Positions 61,785 through 64,000 of a stretch of DNA of 64,000 bases are shown one piece after another; position 1 is the first letter of the stretch, and every line of letters starts with the position of its first letter. Location of the stretch: contig JANTUC010000009.1 in NCBI GenBank assembly GCA_026873275.1, positions 1,891,552 to 1,955,551 on the forward strand, written 5' to 3'. The DNA comes from Pseudopithomyces maydicus. Lineage: Eukaryota > Ascomycota > Dothideomycetes > Pleosporales > Didymosphaeriaceae. Both the position numbers and the translations under genes were made by a program. The notes under the pieces are model-generated. The model saw only the letters and a program-made list of their open reading frames with translations, searched no databases and had not been told where the DNA came from.

Positions 61785-64000
61785 TCCCCGTCATCCTCGT
61801 CAGTGGTGCTGTAGGTGCGGGACAATTCATATCCTTCCTCGTCGACCTGATCGTCATAATCTTCTTCCCCAGCCGCTTGGATTGCGTTTAGCGCGGCAGT
61901 TAAAGAGGGTATTTGGTCGGACGGGGTAGCGGGTTTTCCCCGGCAGGGAGCGTCCGAATCATTTTGTCGATGTCCGGGTACGCCGCATTTGAAGCAGGCC
62001 TTCAGTTCGTTCAAAACCCGGCGTTCATCGGCCGTGCGGCCATATGCCACTTTCTGCTTGTTGCGGGGTCCGCCAGAGGAGCTCGGTCGCTGCTCGAACG
62101 CAACGCGCTTTGTCGTTTCGCGGGCTGGTTTCTTGGTGGACGACTCGGACTTACGGGTAACTCGGTCTCGGTCCAGCTCCGTGCAGTCCTGTAGGTACTG
62201 AGTGAGGGAATCACCGTGGCGTCTTCTCACGTTGGCATCGTTGGCCAGTCCTGGGTTGATGAGTTCCTTAACGTACTCGTACATGACGTCGTCGGGTACG
62301 TGCTTTAGCCGATAGCGGACGCTGGAGAACCGGACCTTCCACTGAGCGAACGTTTCTCCTGGTTTCTGCTTTAGAGGTTTATCCGGACCCGTGAGCAGCT
62401 TATTTGCTTCTTTGATCTTGTCCACCGAAGTGTGTCCGTAAAGTTCGTCCAACGCGTAGATCCATTCCATGTAGTCGCTGGGGTTCTTGATGTCTTCTAC
62501 CAGCGTCCAGGCGGTGCCTCCGATGCGAGTTTCAAGGTATGCGATTCGGCTGCTCTCATCTTCGAAGCCTAAGTTGCACTTCTTGATAGCCATACTCCGG
62601 AATTTATCGTAGTCCTCATCGTCCTTTCCTTTGAATATGGGCACGTCAGGCAGTTTTACGACTTTGGTCCCTCCGTCGGTACGAGAGGTGTGGCTTGGAG
62701 ATGGGGCTACTCGGGGCACGTAAGGTTCAGCCCGCTCTCGCGTTCCTGCCAAATCGTCACGTCGCTGACCGGTTGGCCCAGGGCTTCGGTAGCCTCCGGC
62801 TTCATCGACGGGTGTGCGGTCGCGACGGACTGGCTCGTACGCGTAAGGGTTGTCTAGCCCGGCGCCTCGTCGCGGAACAAAGGGAGAGGACCCTCCTTGT
62901 CGGATAGGCACCGTCTCACGACGGAGGGCGTCCACCCGGCGATTCGCGATTCCCTTGTAATGCTGATATGTCGGGTCGTAGCGTTGAACGTGACGGATCA
63001 ATTCGTTAATCTCTTTGCTAGATTCGTCGCGCAGATGTTGTAGCGAGTGCTGTGCCTCATTCCGCTCACGATCCGCTTCGTCACGCTCTCCTTGCAGCTG
63101 CTGGGCGGTGTTTCGCTGCAACTTGAACTGATGGTACCAGTGTTCGGATTCCTGCTTCTCGGAGTCCAAATCGTTCCGCAGGGTTTCCACGAGCTGCTCG
63201 TCGTCTTCCCTACGGCGGAGGGCGGCCAGGTTCTCTTCTTCCAAACGTTTGTTTTCTGTCCGCAACTTCCCCGCCTCCAACAGGTTGTCATCAGCTCGCT
63301 TCTGCCAGTGTGCGAGGTCCGAGCGGAGTGTCTCGAGGGACTTGTCAGTCTTGCGGTGCTCCTCGTCCTGGCACGGGTTGGAGCGCGCCTTTTCGTATAG
63401 CAGCTTGTACTTTTTGGAGTCGGCCTGCAAGGTAGTGACTTTGGCGATCATCTCCTCTTGTCCCGCAAAGCTCGACAGCGAGAGGGAGGTTGGCTTTTGA
63501 GATTCTTCCAGCGCTTTCAGGTCGTTGCTTGCTGCAAAGGTAGCGTTGCGCAGGGCCTGAAATAGCGCTAGCATGTTATAGACCCAGTCGCGAGGGTCGT
63601 CTCTAACGCAATCGGATAAGGCCGATCCGTCAGAGTCGCCTTCCACCAGTGGTCCCAACCGAGTGGTGAACTGGTGAGAAAGCGGATCGTTGTCTTTGGG
63701 GCGATCTTGTCCATATTGGAAATTGTAACTATTGGCGGTGTTCGCGTCATCTAGTTCGGTGAACTCAAACCACGCATATCCATCAATCTCATTGTATGGC
63801 ATGGTGAAACGGAATTTGGGTCGAGAGTTTTCGAAATAGAGTATTTCATAGCGCGCGCCAGATAGTTCCAGGTCAATGTGCTCTTGTATGGCTATGGCAC
63901 CGGCCTGGTCAGGATCGCCGTCGGGAGCCAAAGAAAGTTCCACAGAGGTTTTGAACGCGCTGAACCTGCTCGGGGTCCTGCGCCAACCTGGGAGCTGCGA
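61775..64000 (-). CDS. gag: Gag polyprotein, copy 2 (N-terminus beyond window)
   Basis: Identical in sequence to the corresponding part of copy 1 gag, with coiled coil, capsid-like region and zinc knuckle. The frame is open to the window edge; by the copy 1 offset, its ATG would lie at about 64129. An apparent start at 63943 is a GTG inside the frame. Confidence 0.92.
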   Translation of the reverse strand, partial: SQLPGWRRTPSRFSAFKTSVELSLAPDGDPDQAGAIAIQEHIDLELSGARYEILYFENSRPKFRFTMPYNEIDGYAWFEFTELDDANTANSYNFQYGQDRPKDNDPLSHQFTTRLGPLVEGDSDGSALSDCVRDDPRDWVYNMLALFQALRNATFAASNDLKALEESQKPTSLSLSSFAGQEEMIAKVTTLQADSKKYKLLYEKARSNPCQDEEHRKTDKSLETLRSDLAHWQKRADDNLLEAGKLRTENKRLEEENLAALRRREDDEQLVETLRNDLDSEKQESEHWYHQFKLQRNTAQQLQGERDEADRERNEAQHSLQHLRDESSKEINELIRHVQRYDPTYQHYKGIANRRVDALRRETVPIRQGGSSPFVPRRGAGLDNPYAYEPVRRDRTPVDEAGGYRSPGPTGQRRDDLAGTRERAEPYVPRVAPSPSHTSRTDGGTKVVKLPDVPIFKGKDDEDYDKFRSMAIKKCNLGFEDESSRIAYLETRIGGTAWTLVEDIKNPSDYMEWIYALDELYGHTSVDKIKEANKLLTGPDKPLKQKPGETFAQWKVRFSSVRYRLKHVPDDVMYEYVKELINPGLANDANVRRRHGDSLTQYLQDCTELDRDRVTRKSESSTKKPARETTKRVAFEQRPSSSGGPRNKQKVAYGRTADERRVLNELKACFKCGVPGHRQNDSDAPCRGKPATPSDQIPSLTAALNAIQAAGEEDYDDQVDEEGYELSRTYSTTDEDDGDLN

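Larger units (their letters stand above)
56844..64000 (-). mobile_element. Ty3/gypsy chromovirus-type retrotransposon, copy 2 (5' end beyond window)
   Basis: It repeats copy 1 at a constant offset of 7655 bases through pol and gag. The only difference I found is the polypurine tract: seven C on the plus strand at 57061-57067 against six in copy 1 (49407-49412). The 5' part of gag and the far LTR are outside the window. Confidence 0.93.

Overview
The window is nuclear DNA of a filamentous ascomycete (Pezizomycotina). The evidence is short introns (about 47-113 nt, most with GTANGT-type donors and CTRAC-like branch points; one of 214 nt), fungal-only families (Zn2Cys6 regulators, a HET-domain protein, a LysM effector-like protein, a CBM18 chitin deacetylase) and one AT-rich block with the signature of repeat-induced point mutation (RIP). 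A Dothideomycete is my best guess, but the sequence does not fix the class.

Layout. 1-17 kb is a GC-rich, mostly housekeeping block: a PLC-like phosphodiesterase tail, a small secreted protein, a long gene-free stretch, chitin deacetylase, an AGC kinase, an RCC1-type Ran exchange factor and a 5'-nucleotidase-like phosphoesterase. 18.7-29.4 kb looks accessory: a tiny Kex2-type cysteine-rich secreted peptide, an AflR-like regulator, an alpha/beta hydrolase, a HET protein, a second Zn2Cys6 regulator and an amidase. 31-42.7 kb holds a Yap-like bZIP factor, a pterin carbinolamine dehydratase, a SET+MYND protein, a LysM protein and a second alpha/beta hydrolase. From about 43.9 kb to the end there are only transposable elements: a RIP-destroyed Ty3/gypsy element on the + strand, into which a tandem, LTR-sharing, almost identical pair of intact chromodomain Ty3/gypsy elements (- strand) is inserted. 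The second copy runs off the window.

Two points matter most for a reader. First, at least nine genes need single-base corrections to stay in frame. Nearly all are a missing base in or next to a short C, G or A run, which points to systematic homopolymer under-calling in the assembly rather than gene death; I therefore annotate these genes as intact and give the break positions. Second, gag and pol of the intact retroelement are joined by a textbook -1 frameshift site (TTTAAAC directly before the gag stop, followed by a perfect 10-bp hairpin), present in both copies.

Start codons were checked by eye. Several apparent starts are GTG or TTG, and I moved those genes to the nearest supported ATG or to an upstream exon.
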